Assembly (NCBI GenBank): GCA_963815965.1
Contig: CAWFIT010000001.1
Span: 1,122,117-1,186,116, forward strand
Direction of reading: 5' to 3'
Source of the DNA: DASVFB01 sp963815965
Lineage (GTDB): Bacteria; Actinomycetota; Thermoleophilia; Gaiellales; Gaiellaceae
Length of the DNA: 64,000 bases
Shown here: piece by piece, positions 54,441 through 63,270 of the stretch
Layout: each line of letters opens with the position of its first letter
Numbering within the stretch: the first letter of the stretch is position 1
Notes under the pieces: model-generated
Seen by the model: the letters and a program-made list of their open reading frames with translations, nothing else
Databases searched by the model: none
Told to the model about the DNA's origin: nothing
Position numbers and translations under genes: made by a program

Positions 54441-56602
54441 ATGACGCGCGCCTTGAAGATCGTGATTGTCGACACCTGCTACGAGGCCTTTCTCGCGGAC
54501 CACTACGGCGCGACCCCCGGCCTGGCCAACGCCAGTTACGAGCAGCAGCATCGAGCGCTGCTCGACCGCAGCTTCGGCACCACGGACGCGTACTCGCGCA
54601 ACCTGAGGGAGCTCGGCCATGAGGCCACCGAGCTGATCTCGAACTGCCGCCCCATGCAGCTCAAGTGGGCGGAGGAGCGCTCCCTTCCCTTACCGGTAGC
54701 CGCGAAGCTGCGGCCGGCGCCGCTGGCCTGGGGCACCCTGCGCCGCATCCTGGACGCCCAGATCGAGGAGCTCGACCCGGACGTTGTCTACGTCCAGGAC
54801 GTTATGCACCTCGAACGTCTGCGGCCAAGGGCGCTCGACGGCCACGGACGGTACTTGGTGGCGCAGGTCGGATCGCAGCTCCCGAGCCTCGAGGTTCTCC
54901 GCCGCTATGACCTGGTCACGACGCTCGTGCCGCCGCTCGTTAGGCGCCTGCACGCGCTGGAAATCGACGCCGAGCACCTGGGCGCCGCGTTCGACGAGGC
55001 CGTGCTGAGTCGGCTCCAGGCCGGGGGCGTGACCGCCGCTCCCGATGCCGGGCGTCGGCACCCGGTTTCGTTTGTGGGCACGATCCATTCCGACCCCGTG
55101 CACCGCGGTGGTGTTCAGCTCCTCGAGCGCCTAAGCGCCGACGTCGGCCTGGAGCTGTGGGGGCCGGTCGACGCCAAGCTCGCGCGATCGTCGCCGATCC
55201 GCTCTCGTTACCGAGGCCAAGCATGGGGAATGGACATGTACCGGGTGCTCGCCGAGTCCCGCATCGCCGTCAATCGTCACGGTGACTTCGCCGACGGCTA
55301 TGCAGCCAACATGCGGATGTTCGAGGCAACGGGGGTGGGGGCGCTCCTGGTGACCGAATCGGCGACGAACCTCCCCGACTTCTTCGAACCGGGCCGAGAG
55401 GTCGTCGCCTACGACGGCGTGGACGACCTCGTGGACAAGATCGAGCACTACCTCGAGCACGACGACGAGCGCTTGGCGATCGCTGCCGCGGGACAGCGGC
55501 GTACGATGGCCGAGCACACGTACGGGCAGCGCATGCGCGAGCTGGCCTCGATGCTCGAGAGGCGTGTCGGCAGACAGATGACCCGCCACTTCTGCACGCT
55601 CTTCGATCGGAACTACGTCTTCAAAGCGGTCGTCCTCTACCGATCGCTCGTGCGCCACTGCCCCTCCTTCCGGCTGACCGCGTTCTGCTTCGACGAGGAG
55701 GCGCAGCGTGTGATCGAGGCACTCGACCTGCCCCACGTTTCGACGGTCTCGCTCGCGCAGCTCGAGGACTTCGATGCGGAGCTCCACTCCGTCAAGTCCG
55801 ACCGAAGCGCGGTCGAGTACATGTGGACCGCGACCCCGAGCCTCCCGCTCTACATGCTCGCGACGGAGCCCACGCTGGACGAGGTCACCTACCTCGACGC
55901 CGACCTGATGTTCTTCTCGGACCCCGAGCCGATCTTCGAGGAGATGGGCGACGCGTCGATTCTCATCACTCCGCATCGCTTTTCCCGGAGCTTGCACACC
56001 ACGCGATCAACGGCATCTACAACGTCCAGTTCCTGACCTTCCGGCGGGACGCACGCGGGCTCGAGGCGCTGGACTGGTGGCACGACCGCTGCATCGAGTG
56101 GTGCTACAGCCGGTTCGAGGACGGGAAGCTCGGCGATCAGAAGTACCTCGACGACTGGCCGGACAGGTTCGAGGGCGTTCGCGTCGCGCGCTACAAAGGC
56201 TGCGGTCTGGCACCGTGGAACATCACGCAGTTCTCGGTCCACGAGACGCCACAGGGTGTGTATGTCGACGACGATCCGCTCGTCTTCTTCCATTACCACC
56301 GGGTCCGCCTCCTCGCTTCGGGCGGCTACCTCTGGCGGCCGCCCGGTTACTACGTCTCGGCCGAGAACCGACGGCTTGTCTACGACCCGTATCTCGAGGA
56401 GCTTCGTCTTGCCGTCGAGGAGGTGCAGGAACAAGTGCCGGGATTCGCGAGCGGCCTCGAGTCCGCGCCTGCACGTCGGGAGCGCTTCCAGCTCGCGCTG
56501 AATCAAGGTACGGCCTGGTTTCTCTGGAAGACGCCGTGGCTGATGCGGTACCGCCATCGGCGGTGGCGCGTGGCGGGCGAGGCCCTGCCGAGGTCGGCCT
56601 GA
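54441..56602 (+). CDS. CgeB-like glycosyltransferase fused to GT8-like glycosyltransferase, one frameshift
   Basis: The first 382 residues form a CgeB/GT1_2-type domain: MTRALKIVIVDTCYEAFLAD, DPDVVYVQDVMHLERLRPRA, HPVSFVGTIHSDPVHRGGVQ, VDAKLARSSPIRSRYRG, SRIAVNRHGDFADGYAANMR and LVTESATNLPDFFEPGREVV. The second part (from MTRHFCTLFDRNYVFKAVVL) is a GT8-like GT-A domain: RSLVRHCPSFRLTAFCFDEE, LMFFSDPEPIFEEMGDASIL with the DADLMF metal motif just before it, then after one indel near 55982 ELAHHAINGIYNVQFLTFRR. Whether the fusion is real is unclear: at the junction an ATGA would separate two genes if one base were missing. Confidence 0.8.
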
Positions 56603-56609
56603 GAGCTCC

Positions 56610-57302
56610 TTGCGGATTACGATCCGACACCACTTCGACTTCGGCGACGACCGGCCCATTGTCGGCGACGATCTCGTACGGCCCGCTTCCTGGGATGCGC
56701 TCCGCACCCAGACGGAAGGCGCGTTCGCGCTCGCCGAATCTCCCGTGGAGCTCGAGAGGATCGCGACAGCGCAGGGCGAGATCGAAACGCGGTCGCGCGA
56801 GATCGACCGGTGGCTCGAGGGCATGGACGTGGGGACGCTCGCGTCGTATGGTGCCGGGGCGGCCGTTCTCGAATGGTGGCTTCTGCGCATCCGGCCGGAG
56901 CTGCGTCTGCTCCTTGCCGATTACGCTCCGAAGACCGTCGAACGCCTTCGCGTGCTGTTCCCTGGCGTCGATGTCCACGGCCATGACCTGTTGCAGGATC
57001 CGCCTCTGTCGGCGGATGCCCATCTCTTCCATCGAATCGATACGGAGCTGTCGGACGCGGAGTGGCACGCGACGTTTCGGCGTTTCTCCGATGAGAGCGT
57101 CCTCGTCGTGGCGACGGAGGTGGCGACGGCGAGGCGCCTCGCCAATGAGTTGCTGTTCCGGATCCAGCGGCGGGGGGCCACACGGGCGGGTTGGCTGCGA
57201 ACACGCGGCGCCTTCGAGGCGCTCTGGCGCGACACGCACAACGCTCGGCCGTTGCGTCTGCACGATCTGGACGGCTGGGCCCTGACGCCGCGCCGGTCAT
57301 AA
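56610..57302 (+). CDS. SAM-dependent methyltransferase-like protein of unknown target
   Basis: An intact 230-residue protein from TTG 56610 (RITIRHHFDFGDDRPIVGDD). A Rossmann motif I is seen in VGTLASYGAGAAVLEWWLLR, the acidic motif II region in RLLLADYAPKTVERLRVLFP, then GVDVHGHDLLQDPPLSADAH and LFHRIDTELSDAEWHATFRR (motif IV-like). It ends in a basic region. It resembles methyltransferases that act on glycan or lipid acceptors, but no close family is recognised. It sits between the fused transferase and an SDR in a plus-strand run with gaps of only 7-9 bases. Confidence 0.7.
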   Translation: MRITIRHHFDFGDDRPIVGDDLVRPASWDALRTQTEGAFALAESPVELERIATAQGEIETRSREIDRWLEGMDVGTLASYGAGAAVLEWWLLRIRPELRLLLADYAPKTVERLRVLFPGVDVHGHDLLQDPPLSADAHLFHRIDTELSDAEWHATFRRFSDESVLVVATEVATARRLANELLFRIQRRGATRAGWLRTRGAFEALWRDTHNARPLRLHDLDGWALTPRRS

Positions 57303-57311
57303 CATTCGGCC

Positions 57312-58320
57312 ATGGCGTCGCCGTCTTTCGCGCCTTACGAAGGCGCCCGTGTACTGGTCACCGGGAGGCCTCGGCTTCATCGGCTCGCACCTGTCGCAAG
57401 AAGCTCGTCGAGCTCGGCGCCGACGTCACGATCGTCGATTCGCTCATCCCCGAGTACGGCGGCAACCCCTACAACGTCCGCGAGATCGTGGACGACGTGC
57501 ACATCAACTACTCGGACATCCGCGATCCGTGGTCGATCCGATACCTCGTCACGGGCAAGGACTTCATCTTCAACCTCGCAGGCCAGGTCAGTCATCATCG
57601 ATTCGATGAAGGATCCGGAGACGGATCTCGACATCAACTGCCGCAGCCAGCTCTCCCTCCTGGAGGCGTGCCGTGAGAACAATCCCGACGCCCGCATCGT
57701 CTTCGCCGCGTCGCGGCAGCAGTACGGGCGGCCCGCAGTTCGTCCCGGTCACCGAGGAGCACCCGCTCGTGCCGGTCGACGTCAACGGCATCAACCTCAT
57801 CGCCGGCGAGCGCTACCACCTCCTCTACAACGACGTCTACGGAATCCGCGCGGTCTCGCTGCGGCTGACGAACACCTACGGCCCGCACCTGTTGATGAAG
57901 CACGACCGCCAGGGCTTCATCACGACGTTCATCCGCCTTGCACTCGAGGGCAAGACGATCAGGGTGTTCGGCGACGGGAGCCAGCTGCGCGACTTCACCT
58001 ACGTCTCGGATGCGGTCGACGCGTTCCTCGCTGTCGGCATCACGGAGGCGACGTACGGAAGGCGTTCAACGTCGGCGGCACCGGCCCGTGTCCCTGCTCG
58101 AGGTGGCGCAGACTCTGCCAGGAGCTCGGCGGCGCGGGCGGCACCGTGGAGACCGTGCCCTGGCCGCCCGACCGCGAAGAAGATCGACATCGGCTCGATC
58201 TACGTCGACCACACGCGGCTCACCGAGGCGACAGGCTGGGAGCCGCAGGTCGGCCTGCGAGACGGCCTCGCCGAGACGTTCGCGTTCTACCGCGAGCACG
58301 GCGAGCACTACCGCAGCTGA
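57312..58320 (+). CDS. Extended SDR (UDP-sugar epimerase/dehydratase-like) lacking the YxxxK pair, frameshifted
   Basis: About 335 residues. It starts MASPSFAPYEGARVLVTG, continues GFIGSHLSQKLVELGADVTI, VDSLIPEYGGNPYNVREIVD, NLAGQVSHIDSMKDPETDLD and NPDARIVFAASRQQYGRPQF. Then comes VPVDVNGINLIAGERYHLLY, where most extended SDRs have a catalytic Tyr-x3-Lys; here the aligned residues are Asn and Leu. The rest is normal: LRLTNTYGPHLLMKHDRQGF, RVFGDGSQLRDFTYVSDAVD, AFNVGGTGPVSLLEVAQTL and DHTRLTEATGWEPQV. At least five indels occur. The reaction cannot be predicted from the altered active site. Confidence 0.8.
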
Positions 58321-58323
58321 ACG

Positions 58324-59276
58324 TCAGGGCCTGCGTCGGATCGCGCGCGCCACCGGGGACGCAATCGACAGGGGCACGCGGGCGAGCCCCGACTTCACGC
58401 GGCCGAGAGCCGTGGTCCGAGCTCGTCGAACGGCGGCCGAAGACGCTCGCGACCCCTCACCGCGAGCTCGAGCGCGAAGGCGTAGTGGCGGCGCATAAAC
58501 GCGAACACGAAGCCGAGGAGAAGCTCGCGCTTGCCAAGGCGCTCGTCGTCGAAACCGTTGAAGTACTCGATCTCGACCCATCCCGGCGCAGGCCTGTGGC
58601 GAGCGTCGAGGTAGCGGCTCGCGCGCGCACCGAGGGCGCGCTGACAGCGTCCGCGTCGACTCGCGTCGAGCCGCGGACCGTCAGATCGGACACCCAGAAG
58701 CCTCGCGCGCGCATCTCGCGGAGGACGTCGTCGAGCCTGTCTTCGCCCTCGTAGGCGTCGATGATCCCGGGCTCGAACTCCACGACCAGAGCGTCTGCTA
58801 GCGAACTCCTCGCCGAGACTACGGAAGAGCCTCAAATCGGTTCCCTGGGAGTCGATCTTGACCCAGTCGACGCGATCGAGCTCGAGTTCCGACGAGGGCG
58901 GACAGCACGTCGCGCGGAACGCACATCGACGGTGCGTTCGACGTTGAAGAGCGGGGCGAATGCGTACCAACGAAGCGACTCCGGGCGCGGTTGGAGATCG
59001 ACTGCGAGCAATACGGCGACGCAGTCAGGTGAATCGGCTCGGAGACCGAAGAGCGTTCGGCCGCGAGGTAGTTGAACGTCGTCAGCCGGCGGAAGCCCGC
59101 GGCTTCGCCCGTCACGCTCTCGAACTCGCGCTCGTCGGCTTCGAAGGCGAGGCCGACCGAGTACCTCGCGATGCGGCGCCACGGGGGATGCAAACCGCTC
59201 GCCGCGCCGAATCGACGAGGACCGGCGGCGCGGCCTCGAGCTCGGGCAGCCGGAGAATGCGGTCGACGATGCTCAA
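58324..59276 (-). CDS. FkbM-family methyltransferase, heavily frameshifted
   Basis: About 315 residues. The TTG at 59276 overlaps the aminotransferase stop (TTGA). It starts SIVDRILRLPELEAAPPVLV, then WRRIARYSVGLAFEADEREF, ESVTGEAAGFRRLTTFNYLA, SLRWYAFAPLFNVERTVDV, the FkbM core RVDWVKIDSQGTDLRLFRSL, VEFEPGIIDAYEGEDRLDDV and RARGFWVSDLTVRGSTRVDA, and a C-terminal VEIEYFNGFDDERLGKRELL. This is a different FkbM subfamily from the gene at 48943. Six or more indels are present, and the stop could be at 58324 or 58395 depending on the correct frame. Probably methylates a deoxyamino sugar of the glycan. Confidence 0.7.
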
Positions 59277-60413
59277 GCGAGCGCGCTCAACGCGCTCGAC
59301 GATGTCGACCTCATCGTCCCGTAGTTCCGGATAGATCGGAACGGCTGAGGACCCGTTCGCAAGAGGTCACTCCGAGACGGACAGCGAGGTCCGGCCCGGC
59401 GGCGAGCCGCTGCGTACGGACGCGTGCCGGTGTATGGGCACCGGGTAGTGAATCAGCGTCTGCGATTCCGAGCTGCATCGAGCTGCGCCCTGACCGCATC
59501 TCGGTCTGGCGCGCTGACGACGAACAGATGGAACACGTGCTTGCGTCCGTCGAGCGCGATGAAGCGGTGTGACCAGCGTGTCGGATAGCGCGTCTGCAAG
59601 CAAGTTGCGCGATCTCGGCGCGCCGCTCATTCGCAGGCTCGAGGCATACGGGAGGCGGGTTCGCAGGATCGCGGCCTGAAGTTCGTCGAGCGGCTGTTCG
59701 ACGCCAGCCGCGACATGGCGGTAGCGGTCGGAGCTGGCCGTACGTGCCGAAGGAGACGGAGACGCTCTGCGAGCGCTTCATCGATCCGTCACGACTCGCG
59801 CCGCCGTCGCCCAACGCAGCGAGATTCTTCGTCGGGTAGAAGCTGAAGGCAGCCGAGCTCTGCCGACGGTGCCGGCCGGCCGCCCTCGCAGTTCCGCCCG
59901 ACGGCCTGTGCGCAATCCTCGATGACTTCGATTCCTCGTTCGGACCGCAGGAAACCGCGACGATCGCGTCCCGTGTCCGCGCATTGGCCGTACAGGTGTA
60001 CGGGCACGACGGCGCGTGTCTTGTCGCTCAGAGCCTGCCGCGAGGGAGGACGACGGATCCATCGTTCCAGCTTCTGCCTCGACGTCACACAAGGACGGGA
60101 GTCGCACCGGCGCGCTCGATCGCGGCCACCGTCGGCACGCATGTGTTTGCCTGGGTGATGACCTCGTCGCCTCGATCCGATATCGAGCGCACGAAGCGCC
60201 AACTCGATCGCATCGGGTGCCTTGAAGCCACCCCGACGGCGTGAGATGCGCCGCATCGCTGCGGCGAATTCGTCCTCGAAGGCCCCGCCCTCCCGGCCCG
60301 AGCACGAACCACCCGCTGTCCAACACGCGCGCGATCGCCGCTTCGAGCTCATGTCGCCGCTCGATCACGCCGCGGCCCAGGTCGTTGAACGGAATCACTG
60401 AGGCCGTAGGCAC
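59273..60413 (-). CDS. DegT/DnrJ/EryC1/StrS-family aminotransferase, heavily frameshifted
   Basis: A PLP-dependent sugar aminotransferase of about 370 residues, forming amino-deoxy sugars. GTG 60413 starts VPTASVIPFNDLGRGVIERR and continues HELEAAIARVLDSGWFVLGP, the standard N-terminal block of WecE/FdtB/QdtB-type enzymes. Later segments are GDEVITQANTCVPTVAAIER, AGATPVLCDVEAEAGTMDPS, KTRAVVPVHLYGQCADTD, IEVIEDCAQAVG (PLP phosphate/ring contacts) and the Schiff-base lysine region FSFYPTKNLAALGDGGA. The C-terminal part HYPVPIHRHAS and VPIYPELRDDEVDIVERVE agrees. At least ten indels break the frame. Its amino sugar is likely incorporated into the glycan assembled here. Confidence 0.75.
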
Positions 60414-60937
60414 GGAGGCCGAGTGGGGGAGGGAGCGCTGACGCCTCGGTCGTCAGCCCGTAGGTCGCGTGAAAGCGAAGCCGATGAACTAACAACTGCG
60501 CTCCACGCGCGCTGACCGATGGTCTCTGATCTTCAGGGACCTCCGCGGCCCGAAGGAGGTGCTGCTCGGCCCAGCCAATCGCAGCGGAAACTTTCTTGGA
60601 CGTGCTCGACACGTCCGATGTTCCCGACGACGTGATCCCAGATCAGCACACCAGACCGCACTCGAAGACGGGAGGCGGTCGGCGTCCTGCCGGCGTCGGT
60701 CGCGAAGCCGATTAACCTCTCGACCCGAGAAGGCCGTGCGCGACCTTGTTCGGGGCAACTCGATCTCGGGAAGTTCCGCGACCCGCTCGACACGACCCGC
60801 GTCACGCTTGCGAGCGAGAGTGCCACCTACGGACAAGGACATCGTCAGGCAGACCGAGGCAATGCTCGGCGACATCTCGCCACGACTGACCGGAGAGCAG
60901 GCCCGCGGCCTGTCCGCGGCTACAATCCCGTCTCCCC
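60414..60937. other. Unresolved stretch between the aminotransferase and the tRNA
   Basis: No gene is recognised in 520 bases on either strand. Short open frames exist on the minus strand (for example GVLIWDHVVGNIGRVEHV) and on the plus strand, but none joins to a known family even when frameshifts are allowed. Given the indel density it may hold a small damaged gene upstream of the aminotransferase. Confidence 0.5.
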
Positions 60938-61010
60938 GCCGACGTAGCTCAGCTGGTAGAGCACTTCACTCGTAATGAAGGGGTCCACGGTTCGAATCCG
61001 CGCGTCGGCT
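60938..61010 (+). tRNA. tRNA-Thr (anticodon CGT)
   Basis: A 73-base cloverleaf without encoded CCA. The acceptor stem GCCGACG pairs perfectly with CGTCGGC, the D-arm is GCTC/GAGC with loop AGCTGGTA, and the anticodon stem CTTCA/TGAAG encloses the loop CTCGTAA with anticodon CGT. The T-arm is CACGG TTCGAAT CCGCG, with one A-C mismatch in the stem that could be a sequencing error (CCGTG expected). CGT reads ACG threonine codons, frequent in this GC-rich genome. Confidence 0.93.
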
Positions 61011-61631
61011 TCAGTCTGGGAGCCATGCGGGCTCAGGCCAGGAGCCCTTACCTTGCATAGTAAGAGGTCAGCGGGCGCGCTCACGATCCGGAACCGATCG
61101 CCCGAGCCCTCGGCGGAGCGTTCCGTGTCGGAGCGCACGAGGGGCACGCGCACCCCCGAAGTCTTCTTCGAGCTTGGAATCCCATCTAGGGACAGACCCT
61201 CGGCGAGCATCAGCGACTCTCACACGACGAGTTCGCCGCTCACGCCGCGTCCGCGGCGCTAGAGCTCGAGCAACTTCTCGGTCTCGCTCGTCGGGGCCGC
61301 GCGACCGGCTGGAGCGTCCTGTGCGACCTGGCGTCGGATCGGCGCGAGCAGCGCAGCATGCAAGTCCTACGAGGATGCATCCCACCGCGTAAGCCGCTTG
61401 AACGCGGTCCCGGCGTTAAACGAGCGCGCTTCAGGGCGACCGAGAGCGGCCTCAGTGAATGCGCTGTTCGTCTCTGGTGTGATCTCGCATGGCGGATACA
61501 GTGACCTCGGCGGGGCTTGGAGCCGCGTGCGACCATCGCACTCGGTGCCCGCTGACCGCGGGGAAGCCCCAAGCGCCCTCGTCACGTAGCGATCCCCTCC
61601 TGCGCGATGCGTGCCGCACTCAAGCGCGCCC
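61011..61631. other. Region with no recognisable gene downstream of the tRNA
   Basis: No convincing coding region was found in 620 bases. All six frames are broken or give low-complexity Arg/Ser-rich text. A short segment near 61156 (EVFFELGIP) superficially resembles UDP-GlcNAc 2-epimerase but is not supported by its flanks. The region could be a decayed gene, an integration scar or simply bad sequence. Confidence 0.5.
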
Positions 61632-63270
61632 ATGGTGCGGAAGCCGACGCGGCTGGGCCGGACGCGCGGATGCGTTGCCCAAGTCTGCGCGTCGCGACGA
61701 CCGTCTTTGCAGCCGCCCTTCCGGGCGTGCTCACGTATGTCCTCGTGCACCGTTGGCTTCACGCGGGTGTCGGCGACTTCGTCCCGAACGTGTGGAACGA
61801 CCAAGTCGGGTACTGGACTCGGATCTTGAGCTCTTCGCGAGGTCAGGCTCGACACGGGCTACTACACCCCGGACGAGGTTGCAGCTTCGTCGAGTATCGA
61901 CGCGGCCGCTACGGGGTGAACGGCCCGTGGTTCGCCGTGGTCTATGGGGCATCGCACGATTGTCGGCTGGGAGTCGTCACGAGCATCTATTTCAACCTCG
62001 TGGCTCCTCGCCGCGGGCCTGCAGTCGTTACTTCGCGTGCTCGCCCGGCTCGACACCGAGCGGATGCTCGCTGCAGGGCTCGTCGTCGCTGTCATCCTGG
62101 CCCGTCCTGCTCTACGTGCCGACAGCGTCGCAGGAGTCGCTGCAGCAGGCGCTCGCGATGGTGCTCGCCGGCGTCTTCTGCCGTGCAGTCTCGTCGCGCG
62201 GCCGGAGGTGTCGCGTCGCTGAGAGATCGCTCGGCGTGACCTTGCTGCTCGTGCTGCGTCGAGTCCTCCGGTTCAGCTGGGCAGTCCTGCTGGTCCCCGT
62301 CCTGCTCCTGCTCTTATGCGACCCGTGATCAGCCCCGGCGAGTCGTTGCCGGAACCACCGTTGTCGCTCGCTGCCGTGACGGTCGCCGGTGCGGCTGACG
62401 AAGGTCTTCCAACCCGCTGGTCACAACTCCGGGGGCCGAGCCATCAGCGGGCTCACACCGACCCGATCGCCGGGTACAGCGGACCTCATCCGCTAGCTCG
62501 TGGTTGAACCTCAGCTCTTCTTGTACCCCGGCGCCTGGATCCAGCGGCGCCGCCCGTCGTCGATCCGGGGCGCCTCGACTCAACCGGGCATCCAGAGCTG
62601 GGCGGTCGTCGGGCTGACTGGTGCTTCGCCGCGCTCGCCGCGGTCGCCGCGAGCGAGCCTGCGCCCCGTGCTTCCGGTCGCAGGCGTCGATGGCCCCTCC
62701 GGTCGCGAGGCCTTTCTGCACGTGGACAATCTTGGAGTCTGATCATCGTCGCGGCGCTTGACCTTCTATCTGCCTACGGGTACTATCGGCGTGACTCGGC
62801 GCCCACCTGCTGCTGAGCGTCCTCGTCTTCGTCGCGATTCGGCCGGATGCGCATCGTGCTCGCCATCGTCGTCGCGCTCAACGTCGTCGGCGTTCCCCAG
62901 TTCCTCAACGCCTATCAGGCAATGGACGCCAAACTTCGGCCTCGGACCACGTGCTGTTCGCGCGTGAGCGCCGAGGTTCGCGGCACGGATGCCGCTACGA
63001 CACGCGCCTCCGGAACCCTGGTGCAACACGCTGATCGTTCCCGGCTTGAGGTCTACGACTGGCGCGTGACGCTAGTGCCGGCCGGGCATCGGGGTCGCCG
63101 TATGTTCACGACGCCCGTTCGCGGAACGCGAAATCGCACTATGTGCTCTCGCCCCGACTCGCAAGGGCCTCCGGGCCACCGTGCGCATCGGCGCTCGAGA
63201 CATGTCCGGAAGGCTCGGGACGTTCTACGAGAACCCCAGTACCGCAGGCATCCGGAGCGCATGCCGATGA
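61632..63270 (+). CDS. Multi-pass membrane protein (GT-C-like), heavily frameshifted
   Basis: About 540 residues reconstructed over ten or more frame changes. The start is ATG 61632 or 61670. Segments are TVFAAALPGVLTYVLVHRWL, VGDFVPNVWNDQVGYWTRIL (acidic first loop, GT-C-like), VNGPWFAVVYG, SISTSWLLAAGLQSLLRVLA, RMLAAGLVVAVI, WAVLLVPVLLLLL and ALNVVGVPQFLNAYQAMDAK. The C-terminus is ATVRIGARDMSGRLGTFYEN followed by PSTAGIRSACR and TGA at 63268-63270. That TGA forms an ATGA overlap with the next gene, which fixes the end well. It belongs to the same broad class as the GT-C-like proteins at 13.9-15.9 and 19.7-24.0 kb. Function is inferred only. Confidence 0.6.

Noticed and set aside
61156..61185. 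Peptide EVFFELGIP as a UDP-GlcNAc 2-epimerase fragment
   Set aside because: Only nine residues resemble the family; upstream and downstream frames do not continue it.
63192..63212. GACATGTCCGGAA shared with the terminator at 41877-41901 as a second copy of that element
   Set aside because: Only 13 bases match and the palindrome is incomplete; it lies inside a coding region.
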